Below, piece by piece: positions 46,356-54,696 of a stretch of DNA of 54,696 nt. The notes under the pieces were generated by a model. It was not told where the DNA came from, searched no databases, and worked only from the letters and a program-made list of their open reading frames with translations. A program made the position numbers and the translations under genes. Origin of the DNA: Roseitalea sp. (lineage in GTDB: Bacteria > Pseudomonadota > Alphaproteobacteria > Rhizobiales > Rhizobiaceae); the NCBI GenBank assembly GCA_017642895.1, contig JAEPON010000023.1, forward strand, positions 1 to 54,696, given 5' to 3'. Each line of letters begins with the position of its first letter. The first letter of the stretch is position 1.

Positions 46356-46763
46356 ATGTTGGTCCACCAGATCATGTCCAAACCGGTGAACACAATCGGG
46401 CCGACCGAGTCGATCGGCATGGCCGCAGGATTGATGCGCAAGTTCAATGTCGGCGTGTTGCCGGTCGTCAATCGTCAAGGGAACGTGGTCGGCATCGTCA
46501 CAGACCGCGATCTTGTTTTGAGCCTGCCATGGCAGCAATCGGGACCGGTGGAAGCGGTGATGACAAGACAGGTCGTCCACTGCGATCCCGATCAGACGAT
46601 CCAGACGGTTGCGGGAATCATGGGTGATCACCAGGTTCGGCGCCTGACGGTTCTTGACCGGCGAGAAAGGCTGGTGGGGATCGTCTCGGTCGGCGACATC
46701 GCTGAAAACGCATCGGAGCAGCTTGCCGGACAGGCACTGGGAGAAATCGTTGAAACGCGATAG
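46356..46763 (+). CDS. two-CBS-domain protein
   Basis: Product of 135 residues consisting of a tandem CBS pair (about 1-58 and 65-125). Signatures are IMSKPVNTIGPTESIGMAAGLM, GIVTDRDLVL, VMTRQVVHCDPDQTI and GIVSVGDIAE (separate segments). Such stand-alone Bateman modules bind adenosine nucleotides and act as energy sensors; the partner is not known. It follows Hsp20 by 228 bases without a clear promoter and converges on the Crp/Fnr gene. Confidence 0.9.
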   Translation: MLVHQIMSKPVNTIGPTESIGMAAGLMRKFNVGVLPVVNRQGNVVGIVTDRDLVLSLPWQQSGPVEAVMTRQVVHCDPDQTIQTVAGIMGDHQVRRLTVLDRRERLVGIVSVGDIAENASEQLAGQALGEIVETR

Positions 46764-46787
46764 CCGCGCCGCGCGGCGGCAGCTCGG

Positions 46788-47549
46788 TCACATTGGCTCA
46801 CAGTCCGGCAGGATCTCCTCGCACAAATGGTTCAAATCGACTTTGGCGATCTCCGCCAGGCGCGCGGAGTTGATCACACGCACATCCATATGATCTGCCA
46901 CATCGATGATGCCGTTGCGCTCCAACCTGCGCAGCGTACGGCAGACATGCACCGATGAAAGGCCGGTAAACTCGCCCAGTTGCTGCTGCGTCAAAGGAAT
47001 ATGAAAGGTTCGGTCAGCGCCGTCGCCGATGGCGCGCAGTCGGAGGCAAAGCTCCAACAGCGCATGGGCGATGCGCATCTCCGCACTGCCGCGACCCAAT
47101 CGCAGCATGCGCTCGGCGATCCGCGCGCGTGATGCCCCGGAAAGGGCCTGCCGAAGGCTTTCAAGTTCGGGCGTGGCCATCTTCAACTGTGTCCATTGCG
47201 CCGAAGGAATGGTCGCGACGACGCAATCGGTGATCGCTTCGACCTGCAGTGCGGATGTGAACCGATCCGCGCCGAGCGCAAATATGAACTCGCCAGGCAG
47301 AATGAGATCGACGAGTTGCGTTTCGCCGTCGTCAAGTGATTTCGACAAGCCAATCCAGCCGCCAACAACGCAGATCACGGCGGGGACTTCATCACCTTCA
47401 TGGACGATCTGCGACCCGGAACCGAACAGCCGTGCATTCTGCCGGATCGCCGCCGGCAAGCCGTCGACAGCGAGACGGCTCCACGCTGTTTGAACCTCGA
47501 ACTGTTGTGTCAGCGTCGGCGGCGCAGCTTTCAGAACGGCCGGACACAT
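46788..47549 (-). CDS. Crp/Fnr-family transcriptional regulator
   Basis: Product of 253 residues: cyclic-nucleotide-binding-like beta-roll (about 35-125), dimer helix and C-terminal winged helix (about 185-215, LTQQQLGEFTGLSSVHVCRTL). It lacks the N-terminal cysteine cluster of true FNR, so it is unlikely to hold an oxygen-sensing iron-sulfur cluster. In the recognition helix the FNR pattern E-x-x-S-R is replaced by V-x-x-C-R, which predicts a different half-site. ATG 47549 is chosen for its GAAAGGGA ribosome site and because the longer frame (47642) would almost touch the FNR box at 47671. It is a likely controller of the palindromes in this island. Confidence 0.86.
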   Translation of the reverse strand: MCPAVLKAAPPTLTQQFEVQTAWSRLAVDGLPAAIRQNARLFGSGSQIVHEGDEVPAVICVVGGWIGLSKSLDDGETQLVDLILPGEFIFALGADRFTSALQVEAITDCVVATIPSAQWTQLKMATPELESLRQALSGASRARIAERMLRLGRGSAEMRIAHALLELCLRLRAIGDGADRTFHIPLTQQQLGEFTGLSSVHVCRTLRRLERNGIIDVADHMDVRVINSARLAEIAKVDLNHLCEEILPDCEPM

Positions 47550-47670
47550 GGAATCCCTTTCCGGACCATGGGCGTCCGTTCCGGTCGCACGAACAGGCCG
47601 CTTGAGGGCCAGTGCTGCGGTCGAATTGTGGAATTTTGTCATCCTATCGTCTAACCTGTGCTCCGGGATT

Positions 47671-47684
47671 TGATTTCGATCAAC
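47671..47684 (-). promoter_or_regulatory. consensus FNR box upstream of the Crp/Fnr gene
   Basis: TTGAT-TTCG-ATCAA, a perfect FNR/FixK consensus palindrome. On the minus strand GATAGG (47649-47644) starts 22 bases beyond it, the class-II -10 position, giving an RNA start about 87 bases before ATG 47549. This implies oxygen-responsive control of the regulator gene by an FNR or FixK protein. Confidence 0.7.
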
Positions 47685-47832
47685 TCAGTATGGCGATCGT
47701 CACCCGGGCAGTGGCGCCATGGAAACATCTGACAAGCGCGTTGATCCGCCGGCAGAGAACCCGATCACGCGAGCGGCCCCCTCCCAACACCCAACAGCCC
47801 GACCAGCTTAGACCGTCGATGAGGCGGAGGGC

Positions 47833-47846
47833 TTAACCGGCGTTAA
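47833..47846. promoter_or_regulatory. FNR/NNR-like palindrome between regulator and BMP genes
   Basis: TTAAC-CGGC-GTTAA, a perfect palindrome. Toward the BMP gene the expected -10 is poor; on the minus strand TCTAAG is at a similar distance. Direction cannot be decided by eye. Confidence 0.5.
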
Positions 47847-47969
47847 TGCGCCCTCGTGCTTCGCCGGTCAGTCTTCAGGCCGACATTGCGTCAAGCTCAA
47901 GGGCGACGCCGGGTCGGCGTGCGTGCGCTGTCCGCTTCCGTGCCTGAGCCACAATCCATGGAGACGAAA

Positions 47970-48998
47970 ATGAGTCAAACGCGATCGTTCTTCAAAGGCT
48001 TCGCAATCGCGGCGGCCTTCCTCATCGGTTCAAGCGCGGCGGCATCCGCATTCACCGCCTGCCAGATCACGGACGTCGGCGGCATAGACGACAACAGCTT
48101 CAACCAGACGGCCTGGAAAGGCATTCAGGACGCGGAAGCGCAATTGGGCGTTCAGTCGCGCTTCTTGGAGTCCCAGGCCGAGACGGACTACATGCCGAAC
48201 ATCAATTCGCTGCTTGGCGGCGAGTGCGATCTGATCTTCACCGTCGGCTTCCTGTTTGGCGATGCCACCAAGCAGGCCGCCGAGGCCAACCCGGACCAGA
48301 AGTTCTCTATCGTCGACTTTGCCTATGATCCGGCGATACCCAATGTGGCGGGCCAATTGTTTGCGACAGACGAGGCCGCCTTCCTTGCCGGCTATCTCGC
48401 CGCAGGCATGACCGAGACGGGCATCATCGGCACCTTCGGCGGCATCAACATTCCACCGGTGACGATCTTCATGGACGGTTTCGTGCGCGGCGCGAACCAC
48501 TACAACGCGCGAAACGGCACCGACGTGTCCGTTCTGGGTTGGAACGTCGACAGCCGCGAGGGGCTGTTCACCAACAATTTCGAGTCGCTCGACGACGGCC
48601 GGGCCTTTGCCCAGAACCTTTATGACGAGGGCGCCGACATCATCCTGCCGGTCGCCGGCCCAGTGGGGCTTGGCTCGGCCACGCTCGCCGACGAACTGGG
48701 CAGGGACTCGCTCAAGATCATTGGCGTTGATGCCGATCTCTACTTCACCGATCCCGAGAAGCGTCACGTCTATCTCACCTCGATCCTCAAGCGGATGGAT
48801 TCGACGGTGTTCCAGGTGATCGAGGCGGCGATCAACGACACGTTCGAGGGTGGGACCATCATCGGCACGCTGGAGAACAGCGGCGTCGATCTGGCGCCTT
48901 TCCATGACATGGATGCGCTGGTCTCCGACGACCTGAAGGCTGAGATCGAGACCATCCGGCAAGCCATCATCGACGGCACGATCAGCGTGTCTGGCTGA
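47970..48998 (+). CDS. BMP-family ABC transporter substrate-binding protein (nucleoside type)
   Basis: Product of 342 residues. A signal peptide covers about residues 1-27 (SAAASA-F). The basic-membrane-protein/PnrA fold shows DDNSFNQTAWKGIQDA, IIGTFGGINIPPV and ADIILPVAGPVGLG. Members bind purine nucleosides or similar ligands in the periplasm for the ABC genes that follow. ATG 47970 is preferred over ATG 47958 because GGAG lies at the right distance. Confidence 0.88.
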   Translation: MSQTRSFFKGFAIAAAFLIGSSAAASAFTACQITDVGGIDDNSFNQTAWKGIQDAEAQLGVQSRFLESQAETDYMPNINSLLGGECDLIFTVGFLFGDATKQAAEANPDQKFSIVDFAYDPAIPNVAGQLFATDEAAFLAGYLAAGMTETGIIGTFGGINIPPVTIFMDGFVRGANHYNARNGTDVSVLGWNVDSREGLFTNNFESLDDGRAFAQNLYDEGADIILPVAGPVGLGSATLADELGRDSLKIIGVDADLYFTDPEKRHVYLTSILKRMDSTVFQVIEAAINDTFEGGTIIGTLENSGVDLAPFHDMDALVSDDLKAEIETIRQAIIDGTISVSG

Positions 48999-49022
48999 AC
49001 GGCGCGCTGGTGGAGTTCAAAC

Positions 49023-50542
<1,520 letters not shown>

Positions 50543-50546
<4 letters not shown>

Positions 50547-51682
50547 CCGACCAGACCGCGCCCGATGCCCTGACACAGAAGCTCCTGCAACGTGCCGCGC
50601 CCGGCCGAGCCGAATTCGAGGACCTGGTGATCGTGCCGATCTTCGCGGTGATCGCCGCGCTGATCCTCGGCGCGCTCGTCATGCTGGCGACCGCCGTCGA
50701 TCTGCCGACAATCGGGCAGTCCTATGTCGCACTCATCCGGGGCTCGGTTGGTTCGCTCAACGCAGTGTCCGAGACCTTGACCGCCGCCGCACCGCTGGTG
50801 CTCGCTGGACTGGGCCTCGCACTCGGCTTCCGCGCCGGGCTGTTCAACATCGGCGCTGAAGGCCAGATCGTCATCGGCGGATTGGTCGCGGTGATTGTCG
50901 GCTTTTCGGTGACCGGACTGCCATTTGCCCTGCATCTGCCGCTGGCGCTGCTCGCAGGCGCGGCGGCGGGCGCGTTTTATGCGTCGATCGCCGGCTGGCT
51001 GCGCGCCACCACCGGCGCCCATGAGGTCATCACGACCATCATGCTCAACCTGATCTCCTATCGCATCCTGGACTATGTGCTCCGCCAGCCTTTCATTCAG
51101 CGCGAAGGCCGGGCCGACCCGATCTCCCAATCCGTGCTCGAAACCGCGCAACTGCCGCAACTGCTGACCTGGATCGATCCCAATCTGCGCGTCCATGCGG
51201 GTGTGTTTCTCGTGCTCGGTGCTGTCGCGTTGGCCCATTGGCTGCTGTTCCGTTCAAAGATCGGCTTTGAGTTCCGCGCAAGCGGCAAGAATCCCGATGC
51301 AGCCCGCTATGCGGGTATCCGCGCTTCGCTGATCATCATTGCGGCGATGGCATCGGCGGGCGCCATGGCCGGGTTGGCCGGTGCCAACCAGGTGCTCGGC
51401 GTGCTCGACCGGGCAACGCCGGGTTTTTCTGCAGGCATCGGGTTCGACGCCATCTCGGTTGCGCTTCTGGGCCGGTCCCACCCGGTGGGCGTGCTGTTTG
51501 CCGGCCTCCTGTTTGGCGCGCTGGAGGCGGGCGGACGGCAGATGCAGGTGGATGCGGGCGTTTCCATCGATTTGATCGGCATCATCCAGGCGCTGATCAT
51601 CGTCTTCATCGCCGCGCCGCTCCTGGTGCGCGCCATCTTTCCCTGGGGGTTCCGCAAATCCCGGCAAGAGCGCGGGGCATAA
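50543..51682 (+). CDS. nucleoside ABC transporter permease 1
   Basis: Product of 379 residues. It is a BPD_transp_2 permease with LGLALGFRAGLFNIGAEGQ, the hallmark of BMP-type permeases, and TTGAHEVITTIMLN. The start overlaps the ATPase stop. It lies in the inner membrane with the following permease. Confidence 0.89.
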
Positions 51683-51688
51683 CTGGTC

Positions 51689-52960
51689 ATGGCGAGCACG
51701 ATCGACGCCAATCTGGCCCCGAACCGCCCGATCAACGTCCAAGGCGCGCGCCGGGCACGCGTCACCGGCATGGTTCTGATCGGGCTTGCGATCTTCGTTG
51801 CCGGCCTGTTCGGACTTGACGCGGCCGGTGACGCCACCTTCCGCCTGTCGCGGCCCAACGATCCGTTCGCCTTGCCCAACCTTGTCGTGCCGGCGGCGCC
51901 GTTCAACTACATCATCGCCGCGGTCCTGGCATTCCTCGGCGCGCGGCTTTTCCTGCGCGGCGGCGGCAAATGGGCAACGCTGTCACTGGGCATTGGCCTC
52001 GCGCTGCTGGTTATCGCCTTTCTTGTCTGGGCGACGGCCGGCAAGTCCTTTTCGCTGACCGGCATGCTTCAGGCGACGATGGTGCGCGCTGTCCCGCTCG
52101 TGCTCGGCGCCATCACCGGCATGATGTGCGAACGCGTTGGCGTCGTGAACATCGCCATTGAGGGCATGCTGCTGGCCGGCGCGTTCACCGGCGCGCTGAT
52201 GGGGTCGCTGCTCGGCGGTGTGGGCGGGCTGATGGCCGCGATCGGGATCGGCGGCTTGTTCGGGCTGATCCTGGCTGCCCTCGTCGTCACTTACCGAATG
52301 GACCAGATCATTGCGGGCGTCGTTATCAACCTGTTCGTGCTCGGCCTGACATCCTATGTCTCCAGCCAGGTGCTCGCCGAGCACCGCTATCTGAACAACG
52401 CGCCGGTGTTCCGCGCCTACAAGATCCCGCTTCTTGGCGACATCCCCGTGATCGGGCCGATGTTCTTCAACCAGAACATCTTCGTCTATGGCGCGCTGGT
52501 GATGGTGGCGGTCGCAACCTATTACCTCTTTTACACGCGCATGGGCCTGCGCGCCCGCTCGGTCGGCGAATATCCGCGCGCCGCCGACACGCTCGGCATC
52601 AATGTCTACCGGACCCGCTACATCAACGTCACGGTGGCCGGCATGATCGCCGGCTTTGGCGGCGCCTGGTTCACGCTCGGCTCGGTCGGGCGGTTCGACG
52701 AGAACATGACCGGCGGGCGCGGGTTCATCGCGCTCGCTGCCATGTTGTTCGGCCGGTATCATCCGGTGGGTGCGCTGATGGCCGCCCTCGTCTTCGGCTT
52801 TGCCGATTCCATGCAGCAAAAGCTGGCGCTTCTGCAGACGCCGATCCCGTCCGAGTTCCTGGCGATGGCGCCCTACATCGCGACGATTATCGTTGTCGCC
52901 GGCGTGGTCGGCCGAACGCGCACGCCGGCCGCCGGCGGCAAACCCTACATCAAGGAGTAG
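51689..52960 (+). CDS. nucleoside ABC transporter permease 2
   Basis: Product of 423 residues with about 10 hydrophobic segments. The signature region is MCERVGVVNIAIEGMLLAGAF, and a long extra N-terminal segment precedes it. LGLRARSVGEYPRAADTLGINVYRTRY (split: conserved cytoplasmic loop) and VGRFDENMTGGRGFIALAAM are typical. It starts 6 bases after permease 1 stops. Confidence 0.89.
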   Translation: MASTIDANLAPNRPINVQGARRARVTGMVLIGLAIFVAGLFGLDAAGDATFRLSRPNDPFALPNLVVPAAPFNYIIAAVLAFLGARLFLRGGGKWATLSLGIGLALLVIAFLVWATAGKSFSLTGMLQATMVRAVPLVLGAITGMMCERVGVVNIAIEGMLLAGAFTGALMGSLLGGVGGLMAAIGIGGLFGLILAALVVTYRMDQIIAGVVINLFVLGLTSYVSSQVLAEHRYLNNAPVFRAYKIPLLGDIPVIGPMFFNQNIFVYGALVMVAVATYYLFYTRMGLRARSVGEYPRAADTLGINVYRTRYINVTVAGMIAGFGGAWFTLGSVGRFDENMTGGRGFIALAAMLFGRYHPVGALMAALVFGFADSMQQKLALLQTPIPSEFLAMAPYIATIIVVAGVVGRTRTPAAGGKPYIKE

Positions 52961-52964
52961 ACCG

Positions 52965-53390
52965 ATGAAGATCACCGGGATCACGACGCTCGACAACGCA
53001 CCGCACGACGTCAACGCTTGGCTCAAGGACGTCTGTGCTGCGCTCGACTGGGACGAAAAAGGTCGCGCCTATCTGCTGCTGCGGATGGTCCTTCACGCGG
53101 TGCGCGACTGGCTGACCGTCGATGAGGCCGCACAGCTCGCGGCGCAACTGCCGATCCTTTTGCGTGGCATCTATTATGAGGGCTGGGACCCGTCCTCGAC
53201 GCCCGTCCATCCGCGCGCCAAGGCCGATTTCCTCGCCCGCGTCGACCACATGTTCAACAAGGAGCCACTGGACGATACCGAGGCCGCGATATCGGCCGTG
53301 CTCGGTGTTCTCCAAAGCCATGTTTCGTCCGGCGAGATCGAGCAGGTCAAACACGCCATGCGCGCCAACATTCGCGAACTTTGGCCATGA
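52965..53390 (+). CDS. DUF2267 protein
   Basis: Product of 141 residues. Recognised by VLHAVRDWLTVDEAAQLAAQLP, LLRGIYYEGWDPSSTP and the C-terminal VSSGEIEQVKHAM...RELWP. DUF2267 proteins are small, helical, of unknown function, and recur in stress islands with Hsp20, CBS and PRTase genes. It starts 4 bases after the permease stop, so the transporter cassette and the stress genes are now in one transcription unit. Confidence 0.85.
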   Translation: MKITGITTLDNAPHDVNAWLKDVCAALDWDEKGRAYLLLRMVLHAVRDWLTVDEAAQLAAQLPILLRGIYYEGWDPSSTPVHPRAKADFLARVDHMFNKEPLDDTEAAISAVLGVLQSHVSSGEIEQVKHAMRANIRELWP

Positions 53391-53496
53391 TCGAACGCCT
53401 TGCCGACAAAAGAAGCAGCACAAAACGCCATCCAACAGCTGCCCGAGCTGTCGCGCCGATGTGCGGGACATAGGAGCAAAAAGGGCAGCAAGCACA

Positions 53497-54468
53497 ATGA
53501 CTCGCAGAAGCATTCTTGGTCTGCTCGCAATGACTGCTCTTCTGGTCGCTGTGATCTATGTCGCTTTGCAGTTTCGGGCCGACATGAAGGCGGCCCGTAC
53601 CGCCGTCAACGGCTATGCCACCCTCGAAGTGGACACGTCTTTCGGCCGCATCGAACTGGTCGATCAGGGTGACGGATTTCCGGTTCTGTCGATCCACGGA
53701 ACGGGCGGCGGCTTTGATCAGGGCACGGCGCTGGCCGAGGCGCTTTTGCAGAACGACTACCGTGTTATCGCGCCCTCGCGGTTCGGCTATCTGGGCACAC
53801 CGGTTCCCGAACGCAACGATGCCGTCGCGCAGGCCGACGCCTTTGTGGAGATGCTCGACGCGCTCGGTATCGAAACCACGGTGGTCATGGGCACATCGGC
53901 GGGCGCAATCACCGCGCTGCATTTCGCGGCTCGCCATCCCGAGCGAACCGCAGCTCTGCTGGCCATGGTACCTGCCTACTATCCACCCGGCCAGGCAGCA
54001 CCCGAGCCTTGGTCACCGCTCAAGACCTGGGCCGTGACGACAGCGCTGCAATCAGATTTTTTGTTCTGGGCCGGCCTGAAGTTGTTTCCGTCAAGGGTTT
54101 TGGCAACCGTGCTTGCCACCGATAGCGGTCTCATCGAGGCGGCCGATGCAGCGGAGCGCACCCGGCTTCATGCACTTGTTGGTATGATCGTGCCGATCAG
54201 CGCGCGCGCCGACGGCTTGATGCTGGACGCGCAAAACACGGCAGCGCCATCGGTTGTCGATCTGGCTTCGATCACCGTGCCCACCTTCATCGCCTCGGCG
54301 GAAGACGACCATTATCGAACCGCCGACAGTGCCAGATTGTTGGCGCGGGCCATCACCGGCGCCGAGCTGCTGATTACACCCGATGGCGGTCATGTCTGGG
54401 TTGGTCGATCCGGCGAGATTGAAGCCGCGGTCGCAGCCTTTCTCGAGCAAGCGTTGTCACCGCCATGA
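53497..54468 (+). CDS. alpha/beta hydrolase, membrane-anchored or exported
   Basis: Product of 323 residues. An N-terminal hydrophobic segment (7-24, LGLLAMTALLVAVIYVAL) is followed by the hydrolase fold: oxyanion region SIHGTGGGFD, nucleophile Ser134 in MGTSAGA, acid Asp270/271 in AEDDHY and His299 in GGHVW. Substrate unknown. The start at 53497 gives the signal-anchor; upstream in-frame sequence overlaps DUF2267 and is not protein-like. Confidence 0.85.
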   Translation: MTRRSILGLLAMTALLVAVIYVALQFRADMKAARTAVNGYATLEVDTSFGRIELVDQGDGFPVLSIHGTGGGFDQGTALAEALLQNDYRVIAPSRFGYLGTPVPERNDAVAQADAFVEMLDALGIETTVVMGTSAGAITALHFAARHPERTAALLAMVPAYYPPGQAAPEPWSPLKTWAVTTALQSDFLFWAGLKLFPSRVLATVLATDSGLIEAADAAERTRLHALVGMIVPISARADGLMLDAQNTAAPSVVDLASITVPTFIASAEDDHYRTADSARLLARAITGAELLITPDGGHVWVGRSGEIEAAVAAFLEQALSPP

Positions 54469-54556
54469 GAACCCGATTGCCCGAAACCGCCCAGCTCGGG
54501 CCATCGGCGTCCCAAGTGCCGTTGTGTCAGATGTTGCCCCGAACGGATGTACCGTA

Positions 54557-54696
54557 ATGCCCTATCACATGGATGACCGATCGCTTGATCTGGGTGCCCT
54601 GCAACGGCGTCTCGAGGACACCGATCTGATCCCGAGCCAGTTGCCGTTGCGCGACGGGCTGAGCGCGAAGATGACGTTGCTCAACGCGGCCGGAAT
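54557..54696 (+). CDS. start of a probable DUF4332-type protein, cut by window end
   Basis: 46 complete codons open to the edge. The segment LDLGALQRRLEDTDLIPSQLPL followed by a start like RDGLSAKMTLL resembles the N-terminus of DUF4332 (helix-hairpin-helix-like) proteins as I remember them; only the first residues are available. ATG 54569 is an alternative start. It continues the stress island direction. Confidence 0.5.
   Translation, partial: MPYHMDDRSLDLGALQRRLEDTDLIPSQLPLRDGLSAKMTLLNAAG

Larger units (their letters stand above)
47550..47969. other. divergent intergenic region, Crp/Fnr regulator to BMP transporter
   Basis: 420 bases with two Crp/Fnr-type palindromes (47671-47684 and 47833-47846). 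A 30-codon frame at 47719-47811 has no family resemblance. I see no tRNA, riboswitch or terminator. Confidence 0.55.

Noticed and set aside
46763..46777. GCCGCGC-C-GCGCGGC palindrome at the CBS gene stop as a terminator
   Set aside because: The single-base loop is not feasible at full length and no U-tract follows on either strand.
47719..47811. 30-codon open frame downstream of the FNR box
   Set aside because: No ribosome site, no suitable -10 in that direction and no recognisable product.

Overview
This is a G+C-rich window of ordinary bacterial chromosome. It most likely comes from an alphaproteobacterium of the order Hyphomicrobiales (Rhizobiales). Evidence for this is the block pcm-like / tolC / popZ (DUF2497) / valS on one strand, the very long B12-dependent NrdJ, PopZ itself, and rhizobial-style intergenic palindromic repeats. 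I cannot name the genus. All family assignments are from reading the proteins by eye; no search was run.

Layout. 0-2.1 kb: partial tRNA-Tyr, rRNA methyltransferase rlmB, an OmpA-type lipoprotein and tRNA-Leu. 2.4-13.3 kb: a carbohydrate cluster. A minus-strand operon carries a periplasmic sugar-binding protein, ABC ATPase, two permeases, DhaK and DhaL. It diverges from a plus-strand set: SorC-type regulator, ketose 3-epimerase-like enzyme and FGGY kinase. An aldo/keto reductase lies next to it. 13.3-18.3 kb: housekeeping enzymes (inositol monophosphatase family, WrbA, a MoCF/CinA-N protein, xanthine phosphoribosyltransferase, an MFS exporter, a NUDIX hydrolase). 18.3-22.7 kb: nrdJ behind a 0.6-kb leader with NrdR-box-like sites.

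22.7-26.2 kb is the accessory spot. A lower-G+C two-gene cassette (DUF5343 protein plus a HEPN-type protein) abuts a lone HicB, a remnant of a second HicB, several families of short palindromic repeats, a DUF559 endonuclease-like gene, and about 0.7 kb of hairpin-rich DNA with no recognisable gene. 26.2-34.8 kb returns to conserved chromosome: FadL-type porin, valS, popZ, tolC, a Pcm-like methyltransferase, tRNA-Cys, a small membrane protein and tRNA-Asn.

35-54.7 kb is a stress / low-oxygen-type gene island. It contains an SDR enzyme, an L,D-transpeptidase, a phosphoribosyltransferase, a tightly overlapping operon (acetate-CoA-ligase-like / fused E1 alpha-beta / E2 / acyl carrier protein), a P-type cation ATPase, Hsp20, a CBS-domain protein, a Crp/Fnr regulator, DUF2267, an alpha/beta hydrolase and the start of a probable DUF4332 protein. 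A BMP-type nucleoside ABC transporter sits inside it. Six 14-bp FNR/NNR-like palindromes lie in the intergenic regions of this island. Three of them have a plausible -10 at the same distance, which suggests one Crp/Fnr-family regulon. This island and the DUF5343-HEPN cassette are the parts most worth following up.
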